Shown: positions 33,724 to 42,306 of the stretch, in pieces
How positions within the stretch are numbered: the first letter of the stretch is position 1
Layout: each line of letters begins with the position of its first letter
Origin: JAOUEA01 sp963790335
Lineage (GTDB): Bacteria; Actinomycetota; UBA4738; HRBIN12
Direction: 5' to 3'
DNA: 64,000 bases
NCBI GenBank assembly: GCA_963790335.1
Contig: CAWBOB010000007.1
Location: 186,001-250,000 of the forward strand
The notes under the pieces: model-generated
Seen by the model: the letters and a program-made list of their open reading frames with translations, nothing else
Databases searched by the model: none
What the model was told of the DNA's origin: nothing
Made by a program: the position numbers and the translations under genes

Positions 33724-34608
33724 TCAGGCGGGCAAGATGATCGAGAAGCGATCGAAGTGCGCGGCGCGTGCCGGTCCTTCCCCGAGGGAATCCGCGATCG
33801 CTTCGACCCGGGCCGAACCGTCGGCCACGGCCTCCGCCCCGTCGGCGAGCTCGCTCAAGTAGGCGCCCTCGGCCCGGAAGCGTGAACCGTGGGCCATGAA
33901 GACTTCCCGCACCGAGCCTGCGAGTTCATCAGCGAGCCTCCGCGTCGAGCGCGCGAAATCATCGAGCGACGACGTTGGGTCGTTCACCAGGATCGAGGCG
34001 GTGTTCACGGTGTCGCCGCCGAACAACAGACCTTTGCGCTCCTCGAGGAAGCACACGCTGTCGGGTGTGTGGCCGGGCGTGTGCAGCACTCGAAGCACGA
34101 CGCCACCGCCCAGGTCCAGAACGTCTCCGTCGCTCAGGGTGTGCGTGGCGATGCACGCTCCTACCGTCCACCGTTCCCAGCTGAAGCCTTCCGGCACCGG
34201 ACGCAACCGGGCCACGTCGTCGACCAGCCCGAAGTAGTCCTGATCCGCTCGCTCGAACGCCGGCCACGCCGCGTACATCCCCTCCACCCACCGGCGATAC
34301 GCCGCCAGCTCCCAGTCCTCGGGGCCTTCGGCCAGCGCTTGTACGCCGGCATGGTGGATCGCCACGTCGTCGAAGCCGCCGTTGCCTCCCACGTGGTCGT
34401 AGTGCCGGTGGGTGTTGGCGACCCGACGCTGCTGCGAGGCGGGACCGGCGCTGAGCCCGTCACCCACTGCCCGGATGTCCGATACGCCCAGCCCGGTGTC
34501 GATGTGCAGCCGAGCGTCAGCCCCCTCGACCAGGTAGGAGTTGACGTGGCACGGCTCGGCGATCAACCACACGCGCTCTTCCAACGGACGCGTCGAGAAC
34601 CATCCCAC
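33724..34608 (-). CDS. MBL-fold metallo-hydrolase
   Basis: A 294-residue metallo-beta-lactamase-fold hydrolase. The metal site is ANTHRHYDHVGG (a variant of HxHxDH with HRHYDH, about residue 64), LHTPGHTPDSVCF with the second His, LLFGGDTVNTA with the bridging Asp, and a C-terminal MAHGSRF His. Most relatives are thiolesterases, glyoxalase II-like enzymes or lactonases. The GTG at 34608 follows TAGGTT by 9 nt. The substrate is not known. Confidence 0.88.
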   Translation of the reverse strand: MGWFSTRPLEERVWLIAEPCHVNSYLVEGADARLHIDTGLGVSDIRAVGDGLSAGPASQQRRVANTHRHYDHVGGNGGFDDVAIHHAGVQALAEGPEDWELAAYRRWVEGMYAAWPAFERADQDYFGLVDDVARLRPVPEGFSWERWTVGACIATHTLSDGDVLDLGGGVVLRVLHTPGHTPDSVCFLEERKGLLFGGDTVNTASILVNDPTSSLDDFARSTRRLADELAGSVREVFMAHGSRFRAEGAYLSELADGAEAVADGSARVEAIADSLGEGPARAAHFDRFSIILPA

Positions 34609-34617
34609 GAGGAGGCG

Positions 34618-34675
34618 AACCTAGCAGACGGGTCTGTTCGACCGGCGCCGGCGTGCCTGCGCCGCTCGGTAGGCT
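34618..34675. promoter_or_regulatory. Divergent -10 elements of the MBL hydrolase and DUF1697 genes
   Basis: TAGGTT (minus strand, 34618-34623) precedes the GTG at 34608 by 9 nt, and TAGGCT (plus strand, 34670-34675) precedes the ATG at 34684 by 8 nt. Both transcripts would be leaderless or nearly so. Confidence 0.45.
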
Positions 34676-34683
34676 GGCAGGTC

Positions 34684-35233
34684 ATGAGATACGTCGCGCT
34701 GCTGCGCGGAATCAACGTCGGAGGCAAGAACCTGATCCGGATGGGGGACCTGCAGGCGTGTTTCCGGGACCATGGATTCGAGGACGTGGCGACGTACATC
34801 CAGAGCGGCAACGTCGTCTTCGGATCGAGCGGATCGAGCTCCGGCATGCTCACCGACCGCATCGAACGGATGCTCGCGTCGAACTTCGACTACGACGCGA
34901 GTGTCGTCGTGCGCAGCCGGACGCAGATGCGGTCGGTCGTCGAGCGGGCCCCGGCGGGGTTCGGAGCACGAGCCGACCACGTACCGCTCCGACGTCATCT
35001 TCCTGAAGGCACCGCTCACTGCGCGCACCGCCATGAAGAGCGTGCTCATCAGGGAGGGCGTCGACGAGGCACATGCGGGGCGCGGCGTCATCTACTTCTC
35101 GAGGCTCACCAGCCGAGCCGCACAGAGCCGGTTGAGCAGGATCGTGTCGATGCCCGTCTATCAAGGCATGACCATCCGGAACTGGAACACGACGACGAGG
35201 TTGGTGGACCTGCTGGATGCCTCGGAGGCGTGA
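34684..35233 (+). CDS. DUF1697 family protein, frameshifted at 34963-34964
   Basis: About 182 residues after repair. The family hallmark is at the N-terminus: YVALLRGINVGGKNLIRMGDL, then TYIQSGNVVF. In the second frame come TYRSDVIFLKAPLTA and the C-terminal MTIRNWNTTTRLVDLL. Deleting one G at 34963-34964 gives AGFEHEPTTYRSDV. The family has no established activity. The ORF loss would remove the conserved C-terminal half, so a base error is as likely as a real mutation. Confidence 0.88.
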
Positions 35234-35265
35234 GCGCCGAGCGCTCCCGCGCGCAGGGTTGATCC

Positions 35266-35925
35266 CTACGCGTCCTGAACGGCGATCCTGAGGCCGAGCG
35301 CGACGAGGACGACGCCGCTGACGACCTCGATCCTGCGGCGGATCCGGTCCTGGCGCAGGAAGCCTGCTGCCCTGGTGACGATCGCCACGTAGGCGAGCAG
35401 CCAGACGAGCCCCATCGCCAAGAACGTGCCTGAGAGCACCACGGTCTGGATGAATGCCCCATCGCCCGGGTCGACGAACTGCGGCAGCAGCGACAGGAAC
35501 AGCAGTGCAACCTTCGGATTGAGCACGTTGCTCCAGAACCCTTGCCAGAACGGCGAGGATCCGATCGATGAGACCGTGGCCCACGCCGAGAGACCGGACT
35601 CGGGCGACGATGCGACCGGGCCTTCGACGGTACGTCGGTGAACGCTCCAGATCGTGCGTACCCCGAGCCCGATGAGGACGACGGCACCCACGACCTTCAC
35701 GACGGAGAAGGCAACGGACGAGGTGGCGAGCAGGGCCGAAAGCCCGACGGCCGCGGCTGCAGCATGCACCAAGATGCCGGTGCAGACCCCGACCGCCGCC
35801 ATCCGCGCCGCGGACCGGCCACCCGCGAGCGCGTGCGTGGCCACGAGCACCATGTCGGGCCCGGGCGTGATCACGACGATCGTCGCGACGCCGACGAACG
35901 CCACCCAATCCGGATCGAAGTGCAT
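35266..35925 (-). CDS. LysE/RhtB family exporter (second copy)
   Basis: A 219-residue six-helix exporter with VVITPGPDMVLVATHALAGGR at residues 16-36 and NPKVALLFLSLLPQFVDPG near 125. It is clearly a paralogue of the protein at 33026-33670, but the two are not adjacent duplicates because they are separated by the MBL and DUF1697 genes. The start is ATG at 35925; GTG at 35928 is an alternative. Longer upstream extensions are not supported. Confidence 0.9.
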   Translation of the reverse strand: MHFDPDWVAFVGVATIVVITPGPDMVLVATHALAGGRSAARMAAVGVCTGILVHAAAAAVGLSALLATSSVAFSVVKVVGAVVLIGLGVRTIWSVHRRTVEGPVASSPESGLSAWATVSSIGSSPFWQGFWSNVLNPKVALLFLSLLPQFVDPGDGAFIQTVVLSGTFLAMGLVWLLAYVAIVTRAAGFLRQDRIRRRIEVVSGVVLVALGLRIAVQDA

Positions 35926-36124
35926 CACATGGAGTTGGGACGAAGGGCCCGTGCGGGTCTGCGCGGCGGGGCGTATCAAGTACCCGTGGTCCACTCGCCG
36001 GATGGCTCCGGGTTCAGGGATCGGTCGCACCATCGCCACGCTAGCAGCCGGTCGTCGAGGGTGGTTCCCAACCGCCACAGGCGCCAGACTCCGGGACACC
36101 GTTCAGATCGAGACCATCGGCGGA

Positions 36125-36154
36125 TTGACCCCTCCGCGCGTCACACGGAACGAT
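36125..36154 (+). promoter_or_regulatory. Possible promoter of the Tat-exported protein gene
   Basis: TTGACC (36125-36130) and AACGAT (36149-36154) are 18 bp apart and 30-60 nt upstream of the ATG at 36184, which has an AGGAGA ribosome-binding site. The -10 match is poor. The rest of 35926-36124 shows no supported gene. Confidence 0.3.
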
Positions 36155-36183
36155 TGTCTTCCCGAGACGTTCAGGAGACCTCG

Positions 36184-36840
36184 ATGCGCGGTTCCATCGG
36201 TTCGAAGATGACGAGAAGGCGACTGCTCGCCGGCTCCGTCGCCGGGGCCGCCGTGTTGGCCGCCGACGCCGTGAAGCCCGCGACCGCGAACGCCGCCGAC
36301 GGCGACGACCTGAAGATCGGCCAGGAGAACACCGCGGCGAACACGACCACGCTCTCGAGCGACGACGGGGGGTTGCACGTCATCTCGGACACCGATGACG
36401 CGTCGGTCGTCGGGATCAGCACGAGCGCGGACGGATACGGCATCCGCGGCACCGCTCCGTACATCGGCGTGCTCGGCGTGGGCGACCAGATCGGCGTCTA
36501 CACCGTGAGCGACTACGGAGTGGGGGTTCACGCCCTCACCTACGACGGCACGGCGATCCTCGCTCAGACCGCCGTGCCTCAAGGTACGGCGATCCGCGTC
36601 GAGGGCGTGGCACGCTTCACCCGAAGCGGCGTCGTCACCGTTGCGTCGGGCGCACGCCTGGCCAAGGTGAGCGTCACACCGATCTCCGCCGAGACGCTCG
36701 TCTTCGCCACGCCACAGCAGCGGCTGGCGGGTACCTACGTCGAGGCTGCCGTCCCGAACGATGGGAACGACAGCTTCACCGTGCACCTGAACCGCCGAGC
36801 ACCGCAGGATCTGCGTGTGGCGTGGTTCCTGCTCGGCTAG
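36184..36840 (+). CDS. Tat-exported hypothetical protein
   Basis: A 218-residue secreted protein. The twin-arginine signal is TRRRLLAGSVAGAAVL at residues 10-25, with cleavage likely after ANA near residue 37. The mature part has short Gly-rich repeats (VVGISTSADGYGIRGT, YIGVLGVGDQIGVYT) like bacterial proteins with beta-helical G-x-G arrays. The C-terminal domain, from SGARLAKVSVTP to DLRVAWFLL, has conserved-looking hydrophobic strands. No catalytic motif is seen. A surface-bound or extracellular structural role is possible but not shown. Confidence 0.7.
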   Translation: MRGSIGSKMTRRRLLAGSVAGAAVLAADAVKPATANAADGDDLKIGQENTAANTTTLSSDDGGLHVISDTDDASVVGISTSADGYGIRGTAPYIGVLGVGDQIGVYTVSDYGVGVHALTYDGTAILAQTAVPQGTAIRVEGVARFTRSGVVTVASGARLAKVSVTPISAETLVFATPQQRLAGTYVEAAVPNDGNDSFTVHLNRRAPQDLRVAWFLLG

Positions 36841-36921
36841 CGCAACCCCGGCACGCACACCGGGCCGCGCGTCGAACGACCTCGAACCACGCCCACGAGC
36901 TCGGGTTCCTGGTGCAGGCCC

Positions 36922-37533
36922 TCAGGCCGATCGCCGAGGCGCGTCGCCTCCGCGAGCGAGCTCGACGGCGACAGCCCGTCGCACATCGGAGGAGGAAGCT
37001 CCGCGCCTCGCGAGGATCTCGCTCCCGATGCCGTCTGCCCGGACGATGCCGAGCAGGACGTGCTCGGTGCCGATGTACGTGTGCCGAAGGGCCTTGGCCT
37101 CGCGGAGGGCAAGAACGAGAGATCGCTTGGCACGCGGCGTGAAGCGCAGGTGGCCGGAGGCACGTGAGCCCGGCCGCCGGGAGCACCGGTGGCGATCGAC
37201 GCGTCCATACCCGAACTCGAGAGCGCCGGGGCCGAATGCATCTTCGGCGCGTCGGCGAACCTCGTGGAGATCGATGCCGATCGCCTCCAATGCCTCGGCG
37301 TCTCGCTGCCCGAGCCCCATCGCCCCGTGCCCGGCGAGCTCGGCGACGTCCAGACGCACGGCGACCAGATCGACCCCCATGAGCTCGAGCGCCCGTGCCC
37401 CTGCTGCTTCGCGCTGGCGAAGCAGGCCGAGGAGCAGGTGTTCGGTGCCGATGTGGAGGTGCCGCAGGTCCCTCGATTCCTCCTGCGCACGCACCACCAC
37501 CTGTCGGGCCATCTCGGTGAACCGCTCGAACAC
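36922..37533 (-). CDS. Stand-alone Clp N-terminal domain protein (ClpC2-like)
   Basis: A 203-residue protein made of two Clp-N repeats and no AAA+ module. Repeat one starts FERFTEMARQVVVRAQEE with HLHIGTEHLLLGLL; repeat two has FTPRAKRSLVLALREA and TYIGTEHVLLGIV. Such proteins are known in mycobacteria, where ClpC2 binds phospho-Arg-like ligands and drugs without unfoldase activity. The GTG at 37533 is 2 nt after the stop of the HTH gene, so the two form an operon under the double operator at 37770-37814. Confidence 0.88.
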   Translation of the reverse strand: MFERFTEMARQVVVRAQEESRDLRHLHIGTEHLLLGLLRQREAAGARALELMGVDLVAVRLDVAELAGHGAMGLGQRDAEALEAIGIDLHEVRRRAEDAFGPGALEFGYGRVDRHRCSRRPGSRASGHLRFTPRAKRSLVLALREAKALRHTYIGTEHVLLGIVRADGIGSEILARRGASSSDVRRAVAVELARGGDAPRRSA

Positions 37534-37535
37534 CG

Positions 37536-37766
37536 TTATCGCCCCCGTCTCGTGGATCGGCGCCCGGCATGTTTCTTGTGCACCGCCTGCTTGCTGACCC
37601 CAAGCTCTGCGGCGACGTCCTGCCACGACCATCCGGCGCGGCGTGCGTTGTCGACCTGGAGGGCCTCGAGTCGCTCCAGCAACGTGCGGAGGGCCGCGAC
37701 TGCCCGCAGTCCTACCCTCGGATCGCCGCTGCCTGCCTGCGTGGCCAGCGTGGTGGCTTCACTCAT
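37536..37766 (-). CDS. Small helix-turn-helix regulator upstream of the ClpN-domain gene
   Basis: A 76-residue protein ending in a helix-turn-helix, WSWQDVAAELGVSKQAVHKKHAG (residues 46-68). The N-terminal half, VGLRAVAALRTLLERLEALQ, is helical and probably dimerises. The ATG at 37766 lies 6 nt after TAGATT and inside the reach of an operator, which points to autoregulation of the two-gene operon. This HTH plus ClpN pairing is seen in actinobacteria. Confidence 0.85.
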   Translation of the reverse strand: MSEATTLATQAGSGDPRVGLRAVAALRTLLERLEALQVDNARRAGWSWQDVAAELGVSKQAVHKKHAGRRSTRRGR

Positions 37767-37769
37767 GCG

Positions 37770-37814
37770 GTCAATCTACGTTGACGACTCCCCCTCTTGT
37801 CAACCTGGATTGAC
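37770..37814 (-). promoter_or_regulatory. Twin operator GTCAA-N6-TTGAC (x2) over the HTH-clpN promoter
   Basis: Two perfect 16-bp inverted repeats lie at 37770-37785 and 37799-37814, centres 29 bp apart. They cover a -35 TTGACA (minus strand, 37798-37803) and a -10 TAGATT (37773-37778), 19 bp apart, so a bound protein would block transcription. The start codon is 6 nt after the -10. Confidence 0.65.
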
Positions 37815-37895
37815 TGGAGCGGAGGCCCGCCGGGTGCTGGCATCGCACACGCTCCGGTCGAGAAGCAGGAAGGAACGCCGCCCCATCGGTTCCGC

Positions 37896-38744
37896 TCAGT
37901 GTGTGTCGAACGGGATCTCCACGGGGAGGTCCCGGCCCCGGAGGCTCGTCCACATGAACGCCGCCATGAACAGAGCGGCGGCGGTGAGCACGACCGTTCC
38001 GCCAGACGACCAGTCGAGGTAGTACGACCCGTAGACGCCGACGAACCCACAGAACGTGCCGGTCGTGACCGAGATCCAGAGCATGCGCCCGAAGCTGTCG
38101 GTCAGCAGCCGCCCGATGACCGGCGGGATGACGAGCATGGCAGCGATCATCGTGACGCCGAGCACGTTCATGGTGGCGGCGATCGTGGCCGTGAGCATGA
38201 CGGCGAGCATCAGATCGACGCGCCCCGTGTGCACCCCCGACACCTCGGCTACCTCCGGATCGAAGGTCGAGAACAGCAGCGGCCGGTATCCCACGAAGAC
38301 GAAGCACGCGACCGCGACCCCGACCAGCAGCACCACCAGCACGTCGATCGGCTCGACGCCCAGCACGTTGCCCCAGAGCAGGGACTCGAAGTTCACGACG
38401 AAGCTTCCCTGCATGGAGATCAGGATGATGCCGATCGCGAAGCTCGCCGAGGTGATGGCGCCGATCGCGGCGTCGGCGCCGATCGAACGGCGGCGCGCTA
38501 CCCGGTTGATGAACAGCGCCGCCACGAGGCCCCATGCCCCCGCACCGATGAAGACGTTGACGCCGACGATGGAGCTCGCCACGGCTCCCCCGAAGATGGC
38601 GTGGGACAGCCCGTGGCCGATGTAGCTCATGCCCCGCAGCACCACGTACACCCCGATCAGCCCGCAGAGCGCGCCACTCACCGTGGCGACGATGAGGGCC
38701 CGAACGAAGAACTCGTAGCCGAACGGCTCAAGCAGGGTGCTCAT
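37896..38744 (-). CDS. Metal ABC transporter permease (ZnuB/MntB type)
   Basis: A 282-residue ABC-3 family permease with about eight helices. SGALCGLIGVYVVLRGMSYIGHGLSHAIFGG at the N-terminus and VTMIAAMLVIPPVIGRLL near residue 195 (each quoted in part here) are family signatures. It imports Zn2+ or Mn2+ with the ATPase encoded upstream, whose stop it overlaps by 17 nt. It is the last gene of the operon. Confidence 0.93.
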   Translation of the reverse strand: MSTLLEPFGYEFFVRALIVATVSGALCGLIGVYVVLRGMSYIGHGLSHAIFGGAVASSIVGVNVFIGAGAWGLVAALFINRVARRRSIGADAAIGAITSASFAIGIILISMQGSFVVNFESLLWGNVLGVEPIDVLVVLLVGVAVACFVFVGYRPLLFSTFDPEVAEVSGVHTGRVDLMLAVMLTATIAATMNVLGVTMIAAMLVIPPVIGRLLTDSFGRMLWISVTTGTFCGFVGVYGSYYLDWSSGGTVVLTAAALFMAAFMWTSLRGRDLPVEIPFDTH

Positions 38745-39534
38745 GGTGTCCTTCCCGGAGCGGGACGACGCTCGCGAGCCCTTCGTCGAGCTCCGGGTAC
38801 TGCTCGACGACGATCGGCATGCCGCCGTGACTCAGCACCTCGAGGGGGGCGCCGTAGGTACGTTCCAGCACGTCGGGAGTGATGACGCGGGAGGGGACGC
38901 CGTGGGCGATCACCTCACGGTTGAGGCACACGAGGTACGGAAGGTGCGCCGCGATGCCGTTGAGGTCGTGGGTCGTCAGCACGATGGCGAGGCCGTCGTG
39001 GTGCAACTCGTGGATCACGTGCATCACGTCGTGGCGGGTGCGCACGTCGACGCCGCTCGTCGGCTCGTCGAGCAGCAACAGGTCGGGCTCACGCAGCAGG
39101 GCCCGGGCGATGAAGACCCGCTGTTGCTGGCCGCCGCTCAGCTCACGGATGTGTCGATCGGCGAGCGCGTCGAGACCGAGACGGCCGAGCACGCCATGGG
39201 CCGCGCGTAGCTCAGACCTCGACGGCCACGGGAACCGCCGGCCGTCGGTGCGCGCCATGAGCACCGCTTCGAGCACGGTCACCGGGAAGTACCAGTTGAC
39301 CGTCTCGACCTGGGGCACGTAGCCGACGGCGAGATCCGGCCGGCGCCTGATGCGTCCCACGACCGGGTCCACGGTTCCCGCCACGGCCTTGAGCAGCGTG
39401 CTCTTGCCCGAGCCACTCGGGCCCACCACGCCGATGAAGTCCCCCGCTTCCACCCGCAGGTCCACGTTCACGAGCACCGCCTCGCGGCCGTAGCGGCACG
39501 TGACCTTCTCGAGCTCGATCAGCGCATCGGTCAT
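38728..39534 (-). CDS. Metal ABC transporter ATP-binding protein (ZnuC type)
   Basis: A 268-residue ATPase. Walker A GPSGSGKSTLLKAV, Q-loop GYVPQVETVNWYFP (the Trp-Tyr-Phe-Pro following Q is typical of Zn/Mn importers), signature LSGGQQQRVFIARAL, Walker B DLLLLDEPTSGVD and switch His TTHDL are all present. The ATG at 39534 is 1 nt after the stop of the binding-protein gene. Confidence 0.95.
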   Translation of the reverse strand: MTDALIELEKVTCRYGREAVLVNVDLRVEAGDFIGVVGPSGSGKSTLLKAVAGTVDPVVGRIRRRPDLAVGYVPQVETVNWYFPVTVLEAVLMARTDGRRFPWPSRSELRAAHGVLGRLGLDALADRHIRELSGGQQQRVFIARALLREPDLLLLDEPTSGVDVRTRHDVMHVIHELHHDGLAIVLTTHDLNGIAAHLPYLVCLNREVIAHGVPSRVITPDVLERTYGAPLEVLSHGGMPIVVEQYPELDEGLASVVPLREGHHEHPA

Positions 39535-39535
39535 C

Positions 39536-40553
39536 TCAGCTCCGGTACTCCGCGTTGCCCTCGTGCAGGTTCGACACGTCGAGGCGCTCGAAGGGCGATG
39601 TGTCACCGCCGAGCGCCCCCATGAAGGTCGTGTAGTCGAAGACCATCAGACCGAGGTAGCTGTGATCGGGATCGCCGGCGTCCCCGGGAAGGTCGTCGTC
39701 GCGCAGATCGTCGACGTAGGTGGCGCCGGTCTCGGCGGCGATCTGCTCGAGCACGGGGCTCGGGAAGACCTCCGATCCGAAGATCGCCGGGATCGATTCG
39801 GCCTCGATCTGGTCGATCAAGCCCGTCACCTCCCGGGGCGTCGGGATCGGAGAAGTCCGACGGCTGCACCGCGCCGACGATCCGCCATCCGTACTCCCGG
39901 GCGAAGTACGGGAACGAGTCGTGGTAGGTCAGCAGCGCCCGTTCCGCGGCCGGCACGGTCTCGGTCACCTCGCGCACGAGCCGGTCGAGCACGTCGATAC
40001 GGGCCACGAACCGGTCGACGTTGCGCTGGTATCGGCCGGCGTTGTCGGGATCCAGCGCGGAGAGCTCGCGCCCGACGATCTCTGCGTAGCGCCGCACGTA
40101 GACGGGGTTCGTCCACAGATGCGGGTTCGGCTCGCCTTCCGACTCGGGGAAGCTGAAGTCGAAGATGTACTCGTCGGGGCCGATCGTCTCATCGCCGAGC
40201 TGCACGATCGGCACCTCGTCGCCCGCATTCGCCTCGGCCAGCTCGAGGCTCGGCGCCTCGAGCTGGAGCCCGTTGAGGAAGACGACGTCCGCCTGTTCCA
40301 TCAGAGCGGCGTCGCTCGGAGCGGGCTCGAAGGTGTGGCTGTTCGCGCCTTCGGGCACGATGCCGGTGATCGAGACGGCGGGACCGCCGACGTTCTGCAC
40401 GATGTTCGTGATCGGCGAGACGGTGGTGACGACGTGGAGCCGGCCATCGTCGCCGGCGGGAGCCGCGGTGCCACATGCGGTCACCAGGAGGACCGGCGCG
40501 ACCCACCACGCCGCCCGCAGGACATGCGGTTGTGTGGACGGTCGCCGTCGCAT
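39536..40553 (-). CDS. Metal ABC transporter substrate-binding lipoprotein (ZnuA type), frameshifted at 39843-39845
   Basis: A 338-residue lipoprotein after repair. The signal peptide VAPVLLVTACG carries a lipobox Cys near residue 27. Metal ligands fit the A-I cluster: His in GANSHTFEP, His in PNPHLWTNP, His in LTYHDSFPYF and an acidic residue near the C-terminus. The three-His pattern favours zinc. One extra base in a CCC run (39843-39845) separates GAVQPSDFSDP from TPREVTGLIDQI. The ATG at 40553 is 7 nt after TAGCCT, in a promoter overlapped by TTGCAA repeats. Confidence 0.9.
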
Positions 40554-40560
40554 GGTGGAC

Positions 40561-40590
40561 AGGCTACCCGCTTCTTGCAAGATGTTGCAA
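40561..40590 (-). promoter_or_regulatory. znuA promoter with TTGCAAGATGTTGCAA operator
   Basis: On the minus strand TTGCAA (40585-40590) and TAGCCT (40561-40566) form -35 and -10 with an 18-bp spacer, 7 nt from the ATG. A second TTGCAA at 40575-40580 lies in the spacer, giving TTGCAA-N4-TTGCAA over the promoter. The Fur gene has a similar element, so this is the likely metal-responsive operator. Confidence 0.55.
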
Positions 40591-40624
40591 CAACGAGCTC
40601 CGGCAGCTACTGCTGCTGAGACGA

Positions 40625-42268
40625 TCAGTACCGAGGCGTCTCGCGGTAGCCGCCGAAGACCGATCGCAGGGTGCGCACGATCTCGCCCTCGGTGCACAGG
40701 GCCTTGGCGCATCCGATCAACGGACCGATGAGCTCGGCGTGCTCGTCGGCCGCGGCCGAACGCAGCCGAGCGAGCGCCTCGTCGGCCGCGGCCCCATCGC
40801 GCCTCGAGCGCGTGCGGGCCACGGACTCGAGCTGGCCGGCCTCCGCCTCGGGGCCGATGACCAGCGTGTCGACGGTCGCCGCGCCCGGGTCGACGAAGGC
40901 GTTCACCCCGACCTTGACCAGGTCGCCCGACTCGAGCCGTCGCTGCTCGGTGAAGGCCGCCTCGGCGATGAGCTGCTGGAACCATCCCCGCTCGATGCCC
41001 TCGAGCACGCCTTCGAGCATCGAACCCTGGCCCATCTCGTCGATGTGGGCGAACAGCTCCTCGGCGTTGGCCTCGATCTCGTCGGTCGCGCGCTCGACGG
41101 CGTACGAGCCGCCGAGCGGGTCGGCCACGTCGGCCACCCCGCTCTCGTACGCGATCACCTGCTGGGTTCGCAGTGCGAGACGGGCCGCGTGCTCGGTGGG
41201 CAGCGCGAGCACCTCGTCGAGCGCGTTCGTGTGCAGCGACTGCGTGCCCCCGAGCACGGCGGTGAGCGCCTCGAGCGCCGTGCGGACGACGTTGTTCATC
41301 GGCTGCTGCGCGGTGTTGGAGACGCCCGCGGTCTGCGTGTGGAAGCGCAGCCGCCGTGCGTCGTCGTCGGCCACGCCGTAGCGCTCACGGAGCCAGCGTT
41401 CCCAGATGCGCCGCGCTGCCCGGAACTTGCCGAGCTCCTCGAGCAGATCGATGTGACTGTTGAAGAAGAAGGACAGCCCCGGCACGAACCGCGCGGGATC
41501 GAGGCCGCGCGCGAGGCCGAGCTCGACGTAGGCGAAGCCGTCGGCCAGCGTGAACGCGAGCTCCTGTGCCGCGGTGGCTCCGGCTTCCCTGATGTGGTAG
41601 CCGCTCACGCTGATCGGATGGAACCGCGGGACGTGCTCGGCGCAGAACGCCATGAGGTCACCGATGAGCCGAAGGTGCGGCCGTGGTGGGAAGAGCCATT
41701 CCTTCTGGGCGATGTACTCCTTGAGGATGTCGGTCTGCAGGGTGCCGTCGAGGCGCGCCCGATCGACACCCTGGCGCTCGGCGGTCGCGAGGAAGAAGGC
41801 GAACGCGATCGGCGCGGGCCCCGAGATGGTCATCGACGTCGTGATGTCGCCGAGTGGGATGCCGTCGAAGAGCGTCTCGAAGTCCTCGAGCGAGTCGGTC
41901 GCGACGCCGCAGCGTCCGACCTCCCCCTCGCTCAGCGGATCGTCGGAGTCGAGCCCCATGAGCGTCGGCATGTCGAACGCGACGCTCAACCCTCCCTGGC
42001 CCTGATCGAGCAGGAACCGATACCGGGCGTTGGTCTCGGCGGGCGAGCCGAACCCGGCGAACTGGCGCATCGTCCACAGGCGGCCCCGGTACATCGAGGG
42101 GTAGACGCCGCGTGTGTACGGGGGCGAGCCGGGCACGCCGAGCACAGCATCGAGGTCGCAGGCCCCGCCGTCGCCGGGCCCGACGAGCGCCGGCACCGGC
42201 TCACCGGACAGCGACCGATGGGATCGGTCCTGCGAGGGGGTGGTGGTCGGTCGCTGGGTGTCGGTCAC
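40625..42268 (-). CDS. Acyl-CoA mutase large subunit, isobutyryl-CoA mutase type
   Basis: A 547-residue TIM-barrel subunit of a B12-dependent acyl-CoA mutase; no B12-binding domain is present, so a separate small subunit is needed and is not in the window. The residues that set substrate range are Phe70 in MRQFAGFG and Gln188 in YIAQKEWLFPP. These match isobutyryl-CoA mutase (Phe80/Gln198) rather than methylmalonyl-CoA mutase (Tyr/Arg) or 2-hydroxyisobutyryl-CoA mutase (Ile/Gln). The likely reaction is n-butyryl-CoA to isobutyryl-CoA. The start is GTG at 42268 with GAGGAGG 5-6 nt upstream. MeaB follows upstream. Confidence 0.88.
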   Translation of the reverse strand: MTDTQRPTTTPSQDRSHRSLSGEPVPALVGPGDGGACDLDAVLGVPGSPPYTRGVYPSMYRGRLWTMRQFAGFGSPAETNARYRFLLDQGQGGLSVAFDMPTLMGLDSDDPLSEGEVGRCGVATDSLEDFETLFDGIPLGDITTSMTISGPAPIAFAFFLATAERQGVDRARLDGTLQTDILKEYIAQKEWLFPPRPHLRLIGDLMAFCAEHVPRFHPISVSGYHIREAGATAAQELAFTLADGFAYVELGLARGLDPARFVPGLSFFFNSHIDLLEELGKFRAARRIWERWLRERYGVADDDARRLRFHTQTAGVSNTAQQPMNNVVRTALEALTAVLGGTQSLHTNALDEVLALPTEHAARLALRTQQVIAYESGVADVADPLGGSYAVERATDEIEANAEELFAHIDEMGQGSMLEGVLEGIERGWFQQLIAEAAFTEQRRLESGDLVKVGVNAFVDPGAATVDTLVIGPEAEAGQLESVARTRSRRDGAAADEALARLRSAAADEHAELIGPLIGCAKALCTEGEIVRTLRSVFGGYRETPRY

Positions 42269-42306
42269 AGGCGCCTCCTCGGAGCGAGCCTACGGGGAGC
42301 ACCGGT

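Noticed and set aside
33026..35925. Tandem duplication of LysE-family genes
   Set aside because: The two exporters are clearly divergent in sequence and separated by two unrelated genes, so recent local duplication is not supported.
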